DNA of 64,000 nt from Actinospineispora eucalypti (GCA_014208095.1 JACHMT010000002.1:1-64000), one strand, 5' to 3'. Positions 34,070 to 43,032 are shown, counted from the first letter of the stretch. Numbers and translations: made by a program. The notes: generated by a model from the letters alone, not told the origin.

Positions 34070-36306
34070 GCGAGCACCTGACCACGTGCCCCATCTGTGA
34101 GGTGGCCTGCGGCCTGAAGATCAAGATCGAGGACGGCAACGTCGTGAGCGTCCGTGGCGATACGGAGCATCCGCCTACCCGCGGGTACATCTGCCCCAAG
34201 GGCACGGCGTTGCAGGGCCTGCACCACGACCCCGACCGCCTGCGCGCCCCACTCGTCCGACGTGACGGAGAGCTGGTCGAGACCACGTGGGATGGCGCGT
34301 TCCGCTTCCTCCGAGAACGGCTGGGGCCGATCGCCGAGGGCGGTCCCGATGCGGTGGCCTGGCACTTGGGGACCCCTCTCGCACACGACTACGGTTCCTT
34401 TGTCTACGGGAAGACGGCCCTGCGGCTGTCCGGCGCGAGGCAGGTCTACACCGCCGCAACCGTGGACCACATGCCGATGATGACCGCGGCCGGGCTCATG
34501 TTCGGCGCGCGCGACACCGCGTCCTGGTCGATGGCGGCACCCGATGTAGACCGATGCGACCTGCTGGTCCTCATCGGCGTCAACCCGCTGGTCTCGAATG
34601 CCACCGGGATCTCCGCTCCGCGCGGACGGCTGAAGGCGATCAGGGAACGTGGCGGCCGGATCATCGTCATCGACCCGGTGCGCACCGCCACCGCCGAGCT
34701 GGCCGACCAGCACCTGGCGGTACGACCCGGTGGCGACGCGGCGCTGCTCGCAGCCGTTGTCAACGTCATCTTTGCCGAGGGGCTCGACCGGCTCAACCGC
34801 CTCGAGCAGCACGTCGCCGGCGTTGACGCGCTGCGCACGGCGGTTTCGCCGTTCACGCCCGAGGCCGTCGCGGGACGCTGCGGTATCGAACCGCCGGTGA
34901 TCCGTGAGCTGGCCCGGGAGATCGCCGCGGCGCCGTCGGCGGCGATCTACGGACGCTGCGGCGCAATGGTGCAACAGTTCGGAAGCCTCAATATTTGGTT
35001 GATGTGGGTCATCGCCGCGGTCACCGGCAACCTGGACCGGCCCGGCGGGGTGCTGTTTCCGCTGGCGGCGGCCGCTACGCACAACACCCGAGGCGACGCC
35101 GCGCACGGGTATCCCTTCCCGACCGGCCGTTGGCACACCCGCGTCGGCGGACACCCCGAGGTCCTGGGAGAACTACCCCTCGCCGCGCTGGCCGACGAAA
35201 TCCTCGCCGACCAGTCACCGATCCGCGCCCTGATCACCATCGCCAGCAACGGCGCCCGAACCGCGCCCGACAGCGCGCGCTTCGAAGACGCCCTACGTCG
35301 CGTCGAACTGCTCATCTCCGTCGACCCGTACATCAACGAGACGACGCGCCACGCCGACATCATCCTGCCGCCGCCCTCCCCCCTCCACCGCGACTACTAC
35401 GACCTCTTCTACGAGCAGCTCATCAGCCACAACCACACGCGATACACCGAACCCGTGCTGCCGCTACCTGACGGCGCCTACACCGAACACCAGATCCTGA
35501 TGGAGCTCGTCGGGGTGCTCGGTGGGTTCGGAGACATGGATCGCGGCGTGGTCGACGACATCATTCTGTCCGCGCTCGTGCACGACGTCGTCGAGGAACC
35601 GGGAAGCGTGCTCGCACACCTGGATCCGCAGGACGTGCTCGCGGCGCTCGGCAGCGAGCGTGGACCGCAACGCGGTCTCGATCTGCTGCTGCGCGCCGGC
35701 CCGTACGGCGACCACTTCGGCGCCCGGCCCGGCGGCCTGACCCTCGCGGACCTCAAACGCCATCCCCACGGCATCGACCTCGGTCCGCTCCAACCGCGCC
35801 TCCCGGACAACCTCCGGACACCGTCGGGCCGCGTCGAGCTCGCACCGGACCCACTGGTCGCCGATTTGGCAAGGGTGCGCGACGGACTGGGCGACGACCA
35901 CGAACTCGTGATCATCAGCCGCCGGCAGACCCGTTCGATGAACACCATGCTGCACAACATTCCGGCTTTGATGCGTGGCAAGGAACGGTGCACGCTGTTG
36001 CTGCATCCCGACGACGCTGCGGCGCGTGGGCTGGTCGACGGCGCTCGGTGTGAGATCTCCTCCGCCACCGGCACAATCGAGGCGACGGTGGAGGTGAGCG
36101 ACGCTGTCCGCCGCGGCGTCGTGAGCCTGCCCCACGGGTGGGGCCATGACGGTCCTGGGTTGCGGCTGCGCGTCGCGGAGAAACATCCAGGTGCGAATCT
36201 CAACGCCATTACCGGTCCCCTTGGAGTCGATCCGCTCTCCGGCACCGCCGCCTTCAACGGGGTGCAGGTTGACGTTCGGCCGCTCGGCGCGACGGCACCG
36301 GCGTAA
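34066..36306 (+). CDS. Molybdopterin oxidoreductase (DMSO-reductase superfamily)
   Basis: 746 residues from ATG 34066, which overlaps the cupin stop. The Fe-S motif is C8-x2-C11-x3-C15 with C43 (YICPKG). The pterin-binding regions include LVLIGVNPLVSNATG and IASNGARTAPDSARF, and the C-terminal domain includes MLHNIPALMRGKERCTL. At the position of the catalytic Cys/Sec of formate dehydrogenases I read Asp134 (ATVDHMP), so Mo is probably carboxylate-bound. No Tat signal is visible, so it is likely cytosolic. Ferredoxin and ferredoxin reductase genes follow, suggesting NAD(P)H-linked electron transfer. Confidence 0.85.
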   Translation: MSEHLTTCPICEVACGLKIKIEDGNVVSVRGDTEHPPTRGYICPKGTALQGLHHDPDRLRAPLVRRDGELVETTWDGAFRFLRERLGPIAEGGPDAVAWHLGTPLAHDYGSFVYGKTALRLSGARQVYTAATVDHMPMMTAAGLMFGARDTASWSMAAPDVDRCDLLVLIGVNPLVSNATGISAPRGRLKAIRERGGRIIVIDPVRTATAELADQHLAVRPGGDAALLAAVVNVIFAEGLDRLNRLEQHVAGVDALRTAVSPFTPEAVAGRCGIEPPVIRELAREIAAAPSAAIYGRCGAMVQQFGSLNIWLMWVIAAVTGNLDRPGGVLFPLAAAATHNTRGDAAHGYPFPTGRWHTRVGGHPEVLGELPLAALADEILADQSPIRALITIASNGARTAPDSARFEDALRRVELLISVDPYINETTRHADIILPPPSPLHRDYYDLFYEQLISHNHTRYTEPVLPLPDGAYTEHQILMELVGVLGGFGDMDRGVVDDIILSALVHDVVEEPGSVLAHLDPQDVLAALGSERGPQRGLDLLLRAGPYGDHFGARPGGLTLADLKRHPHGIDLGPLQPRLPDNLRTPSGRVELAPDPLVADLARVRDGLGDDHELVIISRRQTRSMNTMLHNIPALMRGKERCTLLLHPDDAAARGLVDGARCEISSATGTIEATVEVSDAVRRGVVSLPHGWGHDGPGLRLRVAEKHPGANLNAITGPLGVDPLSGTAAFNGVQVDVRPLGATAPA

Positions 36307-36351
36307 CTCTCCGGGTGCCGATCCCGAACAACATCACCCTCAGGGAAACCC

Positions 36352-36651
36352 ATGACCGACCTGGCCCTCGATGTCTACACCAGCCCGCAACGCGAAGTCG
36401 CCGGAGGCGGCTGGTTCTCGCCGACCACCTCGACGATCCTCGCCGGGCACACCGAGACCATGCTGGTCGGCGCGCCCTACATGCCCGGCGACGTCGACGA
36501 GATCGCCCGCCGCATCGACGCCTCCGGGCGGGCACTGACCACGATCTACATCACCCACGCCCGTCTCCAGCCCCGACGAGTGGCTGCAGTGGATCGCCAG
36601 CATCGACAAGATCGCCGCGCTCCGTCGGCCGGTCATGATCAAGACCGGGCA
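36352..36651 (+). pseudogene. MBL-fold hydrolase gene with internal deletion
   Basis: The N-terminus (GGGWFSPTTSTILAG, then GRALTTIYITHA) matches the intact MBL protein at 7888-8775 up to the first metal histidine. The sequence then jumps, in another frame, to SPDEWLQWIASIDKIAAL and VMIKTGH, which matches the late AEWRDWLETVDIVERL and MIVAGH region. The middle, including HxHxDH, is gone, so it cannot be active. Confidence 0.65.
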
Positions 36652-36701
36652 CCTACTGCCCTGCGTTCCGCGCCCGGGACGACAGAGAAGGAAGTTCCCC
36701 G

Positions 36702-36959
36702 ATGGCCTACGTGATCACCCAGAGCTGCTGCAACGACGCGGAATGCGTCGAGCTGTGCCCGGCCGACTCCATCCATCCGACACCGTGGTCTCCGGAATAC
36801 GCGACGGCCGAGCAGCTGTACATCGATCCGGACACCTGCATCGACTGCGATGCCTGCCTGTCGGTATGCCCAGTGGATGCCATCTACCCGGCGGCGGAGT
36901 TGCCGGAGTCGATGCGTCCGTATCTGAAAATCAACGCCGACTACTTCGCCGCCCGATGA
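36702..36959 (+). CDS. Ferredoxin (7Fe/4Fe-4S type)
   Basis: 85 residues; GAAGGAAG lies seven bases before the ATG. CCNDAECVELCP and CIDCDACLSVCPVDAIYP are the cluster motifs. The second cluster is a normal 4Fe-4S. The first has a shifted cysteine spacing, as in FdxA-like 7Fe ferredoxins. It would carry one electron between the reductase encoded next (4-bp overlap) and a partner such as the molybdopterin enzyme or a cytochrome P450 elsewhere. Confidence 0.85.
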   Translation: MAYVITQSCCNDAECVELCPADSIHPTPWSPEYATAEQLYIDPDTCIDCDACLSVCPVDAIYPAAELPESMRPYLKINADYFAAR

Positions 36960-38308
36960 GCAGCCTGCGGATCGCCGTTGTCGGATCCGGACCGGCCGGG
37001 ATGTACGCGGTCGGTCACCTCCTCGGTCAGGGACCGGAGGTGGTGGAATCGGTGACCGTGCTCGACCGCCTACCGACCCCGTTCGGGCTGGTCCGCGCCG
37101 GCGTGGCCCCCGACCATCAGAAGACGAAGAAGGTGGCGGTCGGGTTCGGCCGGCTGCTCAACGACCCCAGGGTACGGTGCTACTTCAACGTCGAGGTCGG
37201 TGCCGGCATCAGGCACAACGTCACTCACGAAGAGGTGCTGGATCACCACCACGCGGTTGTCTACGCCGTGGGCGCATCGGGCAGCAGGAGCCTCGGCATG
37301 CCCGGTGAGGACCTGCCAGGTTCGGCCGCGGCTACCGAATTCGTCGCCTGGTACAACGGCCACCCGGACTTCTCCCGGATGTCGTTCGACCTGTCCTCGC
37401 CGCGTGTTGTGATCGTCGGAAGCGGCAATGTCGCGGTGGACATCGCCCGCGTCCTGACCATGCCCATCGACACCTTGCGCGCCACCGATATCGCCGACCA
37501 CGCACTCCACGTCCTCGAACGAAGCGCGGTCCGGGAAGTCGTGCTCCTGGCCCGCCGGGGACCCGAATCGGCCGCGTTCTCCAGCCCTGAGCTGCTTGCC
37601 CTGACCCAGCTGCGGGACATCGACATCATCGTCGACGCGGACCTCGATAAGGTGCCGACGCCCCAGCATTACGGCGACCGACTCAAGCTCGCGCTGCTGC
37701 GCGAAGTCGCCGCGCGCCCGTCGCGGGAGGGCAGACGGAGAATCGTCTTCCGGTTCCTCAGCTCACCCGCCGAGATCGTCGGCGACACGCGGGTGCGCGG
37801 GATCCGGGTCCGCCGCAACGCGCTGCGCCGCGGCCGGCCCGTTCCCACCGACAGAATCGACCACTTCGACACCTCGCTGGTGCTGCGCTCGATCGGGTAC
37901 CGAGGCCGACCGATCGCCGGGCTGCCATTCGACGGCGACAGCGGCGTCATCCCCAACCACGCCGGACGCGTTGAGCCCGGTGTCTACGTCACCGGATGGA
38001 TCAAACGGGGACCCACCGGCGTGATCGGTACGAACAAGCATGATTCGGCCGAGACCATCGAGTCCCTACTCGACGACGCCCGGTCCGGTCGTCTGTCCGA
38101 GCCGACAGGTCACTTCGCCGGATTGGTCGCGAGGCGCGGCGTCGAAGCGATCGGGCTCCAGGGATGGGCGACGATCGACGCCCACGAACGCGGCCTCGGC
38201 GCCTCGGCGCTGCGCCCGCGCGTCAAGATCACCTCCACCGACCGGCTGCTAGAAGTGGCACGGGGCACCCCCAGCCTCGATCCCGCCGCGAACCGGGTCG
38301 TCGACTGA
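36956..38308 (+). CDS. Ferredoxin-NADP reductase (FprA/adrenodoxin-reductase type)
   Basis: 450 residues from ATG 36956, which overlaps the ferredoxin stop. VVGSGPAGMYAVGHLL is the FAD site, PFGLVRAGVAPDHQ the family signature, VVIVGSGNVAVDIARVL the NADP site, and VYVTGWIKRGPTGVIGTNK the C-terminal FAD contact. It passes electrons from NAD(P)H to the ferredoxin. Confidence 0.9.
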   Translation: MSSLRIAVVGSGPAGMYAVGHLLGQGPEVVESVTVLDRLPTPFGLVRAGVAPDHQKTKKVAVGFGRLLNDPRVRCYFNVEVGAGIRHNVTHEEVLDHHHAVVYAVGASGSRSLGMPGEDLPGSAAATEFVAWYNGHPDFSRMSFDLSSPRVVIVGSGNVAVDIARVLTMPIDTLRATDIADHALHVLERSAVREVVLLARRGPESAAFSSPELLALTQLRDIDIIVDADLDKVPTPQHYGDRLKLALLREVAARPSREGRRRIVFRFLSSPAEIVGDTRVRGIRVRRNALRRGRPVPTDRIDHFDTSLVLRSIGYRGRPIAGLPFDGDSGVIPNHAGRVEPGVYVTGWIKRGPTGVIGTNKHDSAETIESLLDDARSGRLSEPTGHFAGLVARRGVEAIGLQGWATIDAHERGLGASALRPRVKITSTDRLLEVARGTPSLDPAANRVVD

Positions 38309-38339
38309 ACTCCGACCGGCCGAACCGTGCTGAGGCGGC

Positions 38340-38480
38340 TCAAGGCTTGAGCAACGGCCGGCCGCCGTGTGCCGGAATCTCCTCGGCCGCGCGGCCGAGA
38401 TATGCCACGTACTCGTCGAAGTCGGCCACGTCGTCATGGTGATTCTTCGCTTCGGGAGTGTCCTTCCAGAGCGGATTTGC
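38340..38480 (-). pseudogene. C-terminal remnant of an unidentified gene
   Basis: A minus-strand frame without a start codon reads NPLWKDTPEAKNHHDDVADF, then EYVAYLGRAAEEIPAHGG, and ends in RPLLKP stop. The composition is protein-like and unlike shadow frames. A stop lies just upstream. I do not recognise the family. Confidence 0.3.
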
Positions 38481-38555
38481 TCAGGTTGAATTTGCCCTCG
38501 CCTGTGCGCCTGGACATTCGCGCCCCAAACCATTCGCCTGGCAGCCTTTCGGCGG

Positions 38556-40019
38556 TCACGAGCGGGAGGCTGCGGCGTGCATGGCCCGTACCGCGACCTT
38601 GTCGATCTTGCCGACCGCGTTCTTGGGGATGACGTCGACAACGACGAACGAGGTCGGTCGCTTGTAGCCGCTGAGGTGCCGCGCGGTCAGCGCGGTCAAC
38701 GCTTCGGGGTCGACGCTCGCACCTGGTCGCGGTTGGACGTAGGCGACGACCAGCTCTCCCCATTTGTCATCGGGTACACCGATGACGGCTGCCTCGAGCA
38801 CTGATGGGTCAGAGGTCAGGACGTCCTCGATCTCCTTGGGGTAGATGTTCTCCCCACCGCGGATGATCATGTCTTTGGATCGACCGACCAGGGTCAGGTA
38901 GCCCTCCTCATCGAGATGGCCGACGTCGCCCGTGCGCAACCAGCCATCCACGATCGACTTCGCCGTCTCTTCCGGCCGACCGAGATAGCCACGCATGACA
39001 TTGGGGCCACGCACGATCACCTCGCCATCGATCCCGGGCGCCAGCTCGGCACCGCGCTCGTCGACGATCCGGACCTGCTGACCCGGAAGGGGAAGCCCCA
39101 CGGTTGCGGCGCGTCGTGGACCAGCAAGGGGGTTGACGGTGGAGGCGCACGTTCCTTCGGACAGCCCGTAGCCCTCGATGAGCGGGAACCCGTACCTGGC
39201 CTCGAACCGAGTCAGCAACTCGGCCGAAGCGGGTGCCGCACCGCAGACCCCGTACCGCAAGGACGACGTGTCGGGTCGAAGGTCGGCCGGCAGCGCCGCG
39301 AGCATGCTGTAGATGGTGGGCACGGCGCTGAAGTAGGTGGGACGCGCGTGCTCGACGACGTCGAAGAAGGTCTCCGGACTGAACCGGTCGGCCACGAAGA
39401 CACTGGCACCGGCGAGCAGCGGCGTCAGGACACTGATGAGGATCCCGTTGACGTGGAACAGCGGCAGAATCAGCAGGCACCGGTCCGCGGGCGCCAACTC
39501 GAGTGCCTGACCCAGCATCCCCGCCATTGCGTCGAGGTTGGAGTGGTCGAGCATCACCCCCTTCGGGACCCCCGTCGTCCCGCTGGTGTAGATCAAGAGA
39601 GCCAGCGCGGACGAGTCCACATGCGGCGCCGGATCCGGCCCCATCACCCGTCCGTCAAGGTCGTCGACGGTGAGCGTGGCGACAGCTGCAGCGGTCGCGC
39701 CGTCCTCAACCACCAGCAGCCGTGCGCCCGAGTCGTGGAGCTGTCGTTCGACCTCGCTGTCGGTCATGCTCGGGTTGACCGGGGTGATGGTGGCGCCCAG
39801 CCGCCAGGCCGCGAATAACAGCAGCACGAATTCGATGCGGTTCGTCAGTTTGAGGGCCACGACATCGCCCGAACCGATCCCGAGCTGCTGAAGGCGACGA
39901 GCCGCCGCGAGGACGCGGCGCAGCAGTTCGGCGTTGGTGAGCGACTGGCGCCCATCGGAAAGCGCGGGCCCATCCGGAGTGGATTCGGCGCGACGGTCGG
40001 GCAGCGACGCGAAATTCAT
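38556..40019 (-). CDS. AMP-dependent acyl-CoA synthetase/ligase
   Basis: 487 residues from ATG 40019, the usual length. LIYTSGTTGVPKGVMLDHSN is the P-loop, LPLFHVNG and EGYGLSEGTC the substrate motifs, GWLRTGDVGHLDE the adenylate motif, GRSKDMIIRGGENIYP the hinge and PKNAVGKIDK the catalytic lysine region. It would activate a short or aromatic acid to its CoA ester. It is followed on the same strand by nothing recognisable and preceded by tautomerase copy 3, with which it may form an operon from promoter copy 5. Confidence 0.9.
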   Translation of the reverse strand: MNFASLPDRRAESTPDGPALSDGRQSLTNAELLRRVLAAARRLQQLGIGSGDVVALKLTNRIEFVLLLFAAWRLGATITPVNPSMTDSEVERQLHDSGARLLVVEDGATAAAVATLTVDDLDGRVMGPDPAPHVDSSALALLIYTSGTTGVPKGVMLDHSNLDAMAGMLGQALELAPADRCLLILPLFHVNGILISVLTPLLAGASVFVADRFSPETFFDVVEHARPTYFSAVPTIYSMLAALPADLRPDTSSLRYGVCGAAPASAELLTRFEARYGFPLIEGYGLSEGTCASTVNPLAGPRRAATVGLPLPGQQVRIVDERGAELAPGIDGEVIVRGPNVMRGYLGRPEETAKSIVDGWLRTGDVGHLDEEGYLTLVGRSKDMIIRGGENIYPKEIEDVLTSDPSVLEAAVIGVPDDKWGELVVAYVQPRPGASVDPEALTALTARHLSGYKRPTSFVVVDVIPKNAVGKIDKVAVRAMHAAASRS

Positions 40020-40156
40020 GGCGAGGTCACCTATCGCGGATGGTGCTTCGGTGTGATGGCGGGAACCCGTGGACGGGTGGCGGTCCGGAAACGGAAGAGG
40101 TCCCGGGGCACGGTGAGCTGACGGTGCCTGACTGGCGCCGGGTCCTCGGCCGGGGG

Positions 40157-40597
40157 TCAGCTCTGGGCCAGTTGGTAAGGGATGGCCCGGTTCTCCTTGG
40201 CCCAGAGCTTCTCGGCCTCGGAATAGGGGGGAGGCGGAACCAGGCCCTGGGTGCGCCACAGGTCAATGGGGGTCTCGTCGATGTGGACCTCCCAGTCGTA
40301 GCCGCGGTCCTTCACGAACGGCGCGAGCGTCTCCTCGATGGCCGCCATGCACAGTCCCCGAATATCGGCGTTGTCCATCTGCCGGGCGATGTGATCCACG
40401 ACGATCCGCACGAAGTTGTTGGCCGGCTTGCCGCCGACATACATGGAGTTTGCCGGCATGTCCTTGAACAGGACGACGACGTAGAACTTGGGCAGGCTGA
40501 CGTAGTCCACGTAGATCGAGGTGATCGCCTCGGACAGCTGTTCCCTGTCCTCCAGAGTGAATGCGTTCTCCGGGGCAAAGATTTCCCAGTACGGCAT
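40157..40597 (-). CDS. Tautomerase_3 family protein, copy 3
   Basis: 146 residues beginning Met-Pro (PYWEIFAPENAFT); AGGAGG lies eight bases before ATG 40597. It is closely similar to copy 2 (12451-12891) along the full length. Pro-2, Arg in NFVRIVVDHIARQ and the tail EKLWAKENRAIPY are kept. It has its own TTCTAT-type promoter and lies 137 bp upstream of an acyl-CoA ligase, as copy 2 lies upstream of one. It probably performs the same reaction in a parallel branch. Confidence 0.8.
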   Translation of the reverse strand: MPYWEIFAPENAFTLEDREQLSEAITSIYVDYVSLPKFYVVVLFKDMPANSMYVGGKPANNFVRIVVDHIARQMDNADIRGLCMAAIEETLAPFVKDRGYDWEVHIDETPIDLWRTQGLVPPPPYSEAEKLWAKENRAIPYQLAQS

Positions 40598-40677
40598 CGC
40601 TGGGCCTCCTGATCGCTGGTTCGTGGACGCGGCCTCTGATGGGGATCTTCCGATTCCTCTGGACAGCGACACCTCCC

Positions 40678-40709
40678 AAGCTACGAACGCACGTCAGCAC
40701 CTCATAGAA
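40678..40709 (-). promoter_or_regulatory. Conserved catabolic promoter, copy 5 (minus strand)
   Basis: On the minus strand: TTCTAT (40709-40704), 20 bp, TAGCTT (40683-40678). It is one base shorter than the other four copies, with the same GTGCGTTCG before the -10 box. It lies about 80 bp before tautomerase copy 3. Confidence 0.6.
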
Positions 40710-40906
40710 CGATCGCGCCGCGTGTTGGTACGGGTCTGCCACGGCCCCAGGACCGTGGCGCCCCACGTCACCCCCGAGAGGAATCGGCGTGCGCTCGCGG
40801 AACCTCGCCGAGGCGGCCATCGCCGACGGCTTCCCCAGGACGACGATCAGTGCGAGACCGTTGGCCTGAATCCATAGATCTTAATGCTGAGTTTCACTAT
40901 CGGACC

Positions 40907-40912
40907 TACAGT
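40907..40912 (+). promoter_or_regulatory. -10 box of a likely leaderless transcript
   Basis: TACAGT lies six bases before the ATG at 40919, so transcription would begin at or near the start codon. No ribosome-binding site is present in the short gap. Confidence 0.4.
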
Positions 40913-40918
40913 GGGTGC

Positions 40919-41914
40919 ATGCGTATCGGAGCGTCCCCGCGCTTTCTCTATGCCAACGGCGACCACTCGTTGCGGATCTACCGGGAGGTGATCATCCCGC
41001 GCGGGGAGTTCGGCGACATCCCGCTGGGCGTGCACGACGCCCGCGTCCAGGCCGCTCAGCTCCTGGAGCTTGCGGCAACGACGAGGCAGGCCGGTTTCGA
41101 CTTTTTCATGATCGGCGACAGCCACGCGGTCCCACACGCCAATGCTTTTGCCCCCACCCCGACTCTCGCCCGGCTGCTGGCCGCGACCGGCGAGATGCCG
41201 GTGGGACTGTTCTACCTCGCCCCGTTCCACCATCCGGTGATCGCCGCCGAGCAGGTGGGCACGCTCGCCGCATTCGCCCCAGAGCCGCTCACCCTGATTC
41301 TCGGCAATGGCGACGTGAGCAGCCAGTTCGCCGCGTTCGGGATTCCGAAGGGGAGCCGAGGGCGCCGAACTGAGGAGCAGATCCAGCTGATCCGCGGGCT
41401 GCTGGCCGGCGAGCAGGTCAGTCACGACGGTTTTCACACGCTCTCCCAGGTCCGGATCAACCCGGTCCCTCGGGTGCCCACGCCGATCTGGCTCGCCGCG
41501 ACCCGAGGCGCGGCCGTGGAACGCGCCGGTCGGCTCGCCGACGGCTGGGAAGCCTCGCCCGGCAGCCCCCCGGACGAATTGGTCGAGCAGCTCGCGTTGT
41601 ACCGCCGCGCCTGCGCCGCTTCCGGGCGCGCTCCCAACCCGGTACTGCGCCGCGACATCTTCGTCGCGGGCACCGACGACGAGGCGTGGGCGGCGGTCGA
41701 GCCGATCCTCACGGCCGGTTACCGGGGGTTCGGCCAGGCACGGGAGACCATGCTGGTCGGCAGCGCCGCCACGGTCATCGAACGACTCCGGTTCTACCGC
41801 CACCTCGGGTTCGACTTCGTGCTCGTGCGCCACATCGTCGGCGAGCACCAACTGATCCTGGACTCGACCAGGCGCATCGGCGACGAGGTGATCCCGGCAA
41901 TCCGCGACATCTGA
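40919..41914 (+). CDS. LLM-class flavin-dependent oxidoreductase
   Basis: 331 residues from ATG 40919. The luciferase-like TIM barrel is suggested by FDFFMIGDSHAVPHANAFAP, TPTLARLLAATGEMPVGL, WLAATRGAAVERAGRLADGW and the C-terminal VLVRHIVGEH. Members are F420- or FMN-dependent reductases or monooxygenases; which applies here cannot be told. It is divergent from tautomerase copy 3. Confidence 0.82.
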   Translation: MRIGASPRFLYANGDHSLRIYREVIIPRGEFGDIPLGVHDARVQAAQLLELAATTRQAGFDFFMIGDSHAVPHANAFAPTPTLARLLAATGEMPVGLFYLAPFHHPVIAAEQVGTLAAFAPEPLTLILGNGDVSSQFAAFGIPKGSRGRRTEEQIQLIRGLLAGEQVSHDGFHTLSQVRINPVPRVPTPIWLAATRGAAVERAGRLADGWEASPGSPPDELVEQLALYRRACAASGRAPNPVLRRDIFVAGTDDEAWAAVEPILTAGYRGFGQARETMLVGSAATVIERLRFYRHLGFDFVLVRHIVGEHQLILDSTRRIGDEVIPAIRDI

Positions 41915-42029
41915 CGCGGGGCCGGGTACGGATGGCGGGCGGATCCTTCGGTCAGTCGCGTGTGTCCTATCAGGTAAAGCCCCAACGTGCCTACCGTTTG
42001 GGTCCGGAGCAATCGGAAAGGAAACGAAT

Positions 42030-42869
42030 ATGGCTTCGGAGCCGAAACCCCTGTTCCGCACGGAGTTTGAGAATGGGGTGCTGACCGCCACCTACTCGTC
42101 GGACCCGCTCAACTATCTCAACCTGGACGCGCTTGCGGAACTCGAGCAGCTCGTCGTCGAGTGGCAGGACCCGCGATACCGGGTGATCATCCTGCAGTCC
42201 GAACCGGACGAGATCGGGTTCATGACCCATTTCAGCGTGGAGCAGCTCCACGCCATGATCAGCACACCGCAAACCGCCCGCTATTCAGCCGGGGCGGTCC
42301 GCCAGTACAAAGCTCTCCTCGACAAGCTCGCCGCGCTGCCCGGCGTGGTCATCGCCGCGCTCAATGGGGACACCATGGGCGGCGGGCTCGAGCTGGTCAT
42401 GGCCTGTGACATCCGCATCGGGGAAGAAGGCGACTACCGCTACGGGCACCCTGAGGTGCGCCTCGGAATCATCCCGGGCGCCGGGGGAACCCAGCGGTTG
42501 GCACGGCTCATCGGGCAGGGCGCGGCTACCGAGTTCATCCTGCGCGGCCGCGTGGTGCGGCCGGAGGTAGCCCTCGAGCTCGGCCTCGTCAGCGAGGTTG
42601 TGCCCGACGCCAGGGCTCGGGCGCGGGAGATCGCCGACGAGATCGTCACATTTCCCGCGACGGGTGTGGCGAACGCCAAACGCGCAATCAACCTGGGCAA
42701 CGACTCCGGGATCCAGCACGGATTCGAAGCCGAGAACCTTGCCTGGTTGGAGGCAATGCTTTCGGACGACGCCCTGACATCGATGACGACATTCCTGGAA
42801 GTACCACTCGACAAGCGCCGCGACTGGATCGAGAACACCAGCGGCTACCCGAAATACACCGGCCACTGA
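42030..42869 (+). CDS. Enoyl-CoA hydratase/isomerase family protein
   Basis: 279 residues; AAAGGAAA lies before the ATG. GDTMGGGLELVMACDIRIG and HPEVRLGIIPGAGGTQRL (the Glu motif of active hydratases) are strong. The N-terminal part differs: the usual A-G-A-D oxyanion segment is replaced by GFMTHFSVEQL, so the exact reaction is uncertain. It ends just before a strong terminator hairpin. Confidence 0.85.
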   Translation: MASEPKPLFRTEFENGVLTATYSSDPLNYLNLDALAELEQLVVEWQDPRYRVIILQSEPDEIGFMTHFSVEQLHAMISTPQTARYSAGAVRQYKALLDKLAALPGVVIAALNGDTMGGGLELVMACDIRIGEEGDYRYGHPEVRLGIIPGAGGTQRLARLIGQGAATEFILRGRVVRPEVALELGLVSEVVPDARARAREIADEIVTFPATGVANAKRAINLGNDSGIQHGFEAENLAWLEAMLSDDALTSMTTFLEVPLDKRRDWIENTSGYPKYTGH

Positions 42870-42892
42870 CACTCCCGACCAATCGGAGCGCA

Positions 42893-42920
42893 ATGGGCCG
42901 TGGGCCCCACCACGGCCCAT
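42893..42920 (+). terminator. Stem-loop terminator
   Basis: ATGGGCCGTGG and CCACGGCCCAT form a perfect 11-bp stem around a 6-base loop, 23 bp after the hydratase stop. There is no long U-run, as is common in actinobacteria. Confidence 0.65.
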
Positions 42921-43032
42921 TCTCCGACCACGGCACAACGATGCCGGAACGAGGCTCACCCCCGGTGCCCCGGGTTCGTCTGGCTGTTCGGAGCGGCAGT
43001 GCGGCCGCAAGTTCGAAAGGCAGCAGTAGCCC

